Assembly: GCA_052400625.1 (NCBI GenBank)
Contig: JBQTGH010000001.1
Length of the DNA stretch: 64,000 bases
Reading direction: 5' to 3' (one strand)
Source: Thermophagus sp052400625
Lineage (GTDB): Bacteria > Bacteroidota > Bacteroidia > Bacteroidales > Marinilabiliaceae
The notes beneath the pieces were generated by a model. It was not told where the DNA came from, did no database searches, and worked only from the letters and a program-made list of their open reading frames with translations. Shown one piece after another: positions 63,204 to 64,000 of the stretch. The number at the start of each line of letters is the position of its first letter. Position 1 is the first letter of the stretch. The translations under genes and the position numbers were made by a program.

Positions 63204-64000
63204 TTATAGAGGTCTGGCTTCCACCAGACAATGCCCTTTAAAAGCAAGGTTCAAATGTCCTGTGGGCCCTTCTACCTCTCCCAGCTCTTTTTCATTGACA
63301 TAATCGTAGATCATATATTTCCTTGCCTCCAACCCTCTGAATTCCACTTCACCATTCCAGACATCGGCATAAAAGGCATAATAGAATTGTTGATTTTTTT
63401 CAATAGCATGAGTTTCCGGCTTGTCATACCCGATATCGTACAATTCACCCAGATAATTTCCACGGGAAAGCATCATGCGATTGTAAAGATCAAACCAGCG
63501 TTTCCACACCACCTCCTTTTCCGGTGTCAGCAGTGAACTGGTGTCGCGCACATTTCCATTGGGATACCAGGTGAATTTGGTGCCAAGCACTGCTCCAATG
63601 CCAAACGAAGTGGCAAAATCATCTCCTCCGTCACTCAGCTCCACATGATCGCCGAAGTAAGCCAACCCCGGCGCCAACGCCTTAATGGTTTTACCTTTTA
63701 GGCGTATTTGCCAGCTGCTTTCAGGATCGGAAGCTACAGCCTGATTGGAATGGGCAAGATTAAAAGGCGACACGCAGGTACCGCAGGGGCAATACTGGAT
63801 GACCGAATTGGGATTTATTCCCCTGGCTGTGTGATAGATCTCTTTGAAGAAGGCTGGCAGCTGATGTACCGCTTCCAAAGGATTACGGCCATGCGCATAA
63901 TCGGGCGGAACGGCATTCATGTGCTGTCCGTCTAGCTTCAAACCATCAAACCCATATTCCGTCATAAACTTCACTACTTGATTTTTGGTGGCTTGAATAA
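63204..64000 (-). CDS. Clan GH-D (GH36/GH27-type alpha-galactosidase-like) hydrolase, 5' end outside window
   Basis: The last 264 residues of a gene whose start lies beyond the right edge; the frame is open to base 64000. The visible part holds the second half of a TIM barrel and a C-terminal beta domain. GFDGLKLDGQHMN carries the K-x-D nucleophile motif of clan GH-D, and QAVASDPESSWQIRLKG is a likely acid/base region; YCPCGTCVSPFN is a cysteine-rich active-site loop seen in GH36-like Bacteroidota enzymes. Expected activity is on alpha-galactosides or alpha-N-acetylgalactosaminides. It precedes susC of PUL 3 in the same direction with a gap of about 200 bases. Confidence 0.75.
   Translation of the reverse strand, partial: IQATKNQVVKFMTEYGFDGLKLDGQHMNAVPPDYAHGRNPLEAVHQLPAFFKEIYHTARGINPNSVIQYCPCGTCVSPFNLAHSNQAVASDPESSWQIRLKGKTIKALAPGLAYFGDHVELSDGGDDFATSFGIGAVLGTKFTWYPNGNVRDTSSLLTPEKEVVWKRWFDLYNRMMLSRGNYLGELYDIGYDKPETHAIEKNQQFYYAFYADVWNGEVEFRGLEARKYMIYDYVNEKELGEVEGPTGHLNLAFKGHCLVEARPL

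Overview
The window reads as the chromosome of a Bacteroidota bacterium. The case rests on three SusC/SusD outer-membrane pairs, two hybrid two-component sensors of the kind that control polysaccharide utilization loci (PULs), many lipoproteins with Bacteroidota-style lipoboxes, AT-rich spacers and no clear Shine-Dalgarno sites. I cannot fix the order or genus from sequence alone. No tRNA, rRNA, CRISPR array, integrase or intact transposase was seen.

Layout. 0.3-3.4 kb (minus): three-gene envelope glycosylation operon, namely a GT2 carrier-sugar synthase, a tandem LAB_N membrane protein and an ArnT/PMT-like transferase. 3.8-7.0 kb (plus): a KamA-family radical SAM protein followed by a CysJ-like diflavin reductase, with copies of an unexplained intergenic repeat on both sides of the reductase; a third copy lies 50 kb away. 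A bidirectional terminator separates this from PUL 1.

PUL 1 (7.3-27.5 kb): a seven-gene minus-strand operon in the order GH30, surface glycan-binding lipoprotein, SusC, SusD, GH2, GH30, GH2, with a divergent hybrid two-component regulator. The enzymes suggest a beta-linked target, most likely a beta-galactan, but the GH30 subfamily is not settled. 27.7-29.6 kb holds a DUF4349 lipoprotein and a broken class D beta-lactamase gene.

PUL 2 (30.1-48.9 kb, possibly to 51.3 kb, minus): metallophosphoesterase, then SusC, SusD, two GH92 alpha-mannosidases, a GH89 alpha-N-acetylglucosaminidase, an HGSNAT-like membrane acetyltransferase, a hybrid two-component regulator and a GH28. The GH89 and acetyltransferase genes are one base apart and match two consecutive enzymes of lysosomal heparan sulfate breakdown.

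52.0-57.3 kb is a mixed stretch: a YbjT-like oxidoreductase, a SxxK serine hydrolase, a secreted nuclease whose signal peptide is broken by a one-base slip in a T run, a decayed GH2 fragment and an EamA transporter. PUL 3 (57.5-64.0 kb, minus, running off the right edge) has a clan GH-D (alpha-galactosidase-like) enzyme, SusC, SusD and a PKD/CBM9-like lipoprotein, ending in a terminator.

How it works together (family knowledge plus inference): each SusC/SusD pair would bind and import oligosaccharides, surface lipoproteins capture glycan, periplasmic hydrolases trim it, and the two hybrid sensors switch on PULs 1 and 2 when a released sugar binds their propeller domains. Internal hairpins after susD in PULs 1 and 2 probably set the ratio of uptake proteins to enzymes.
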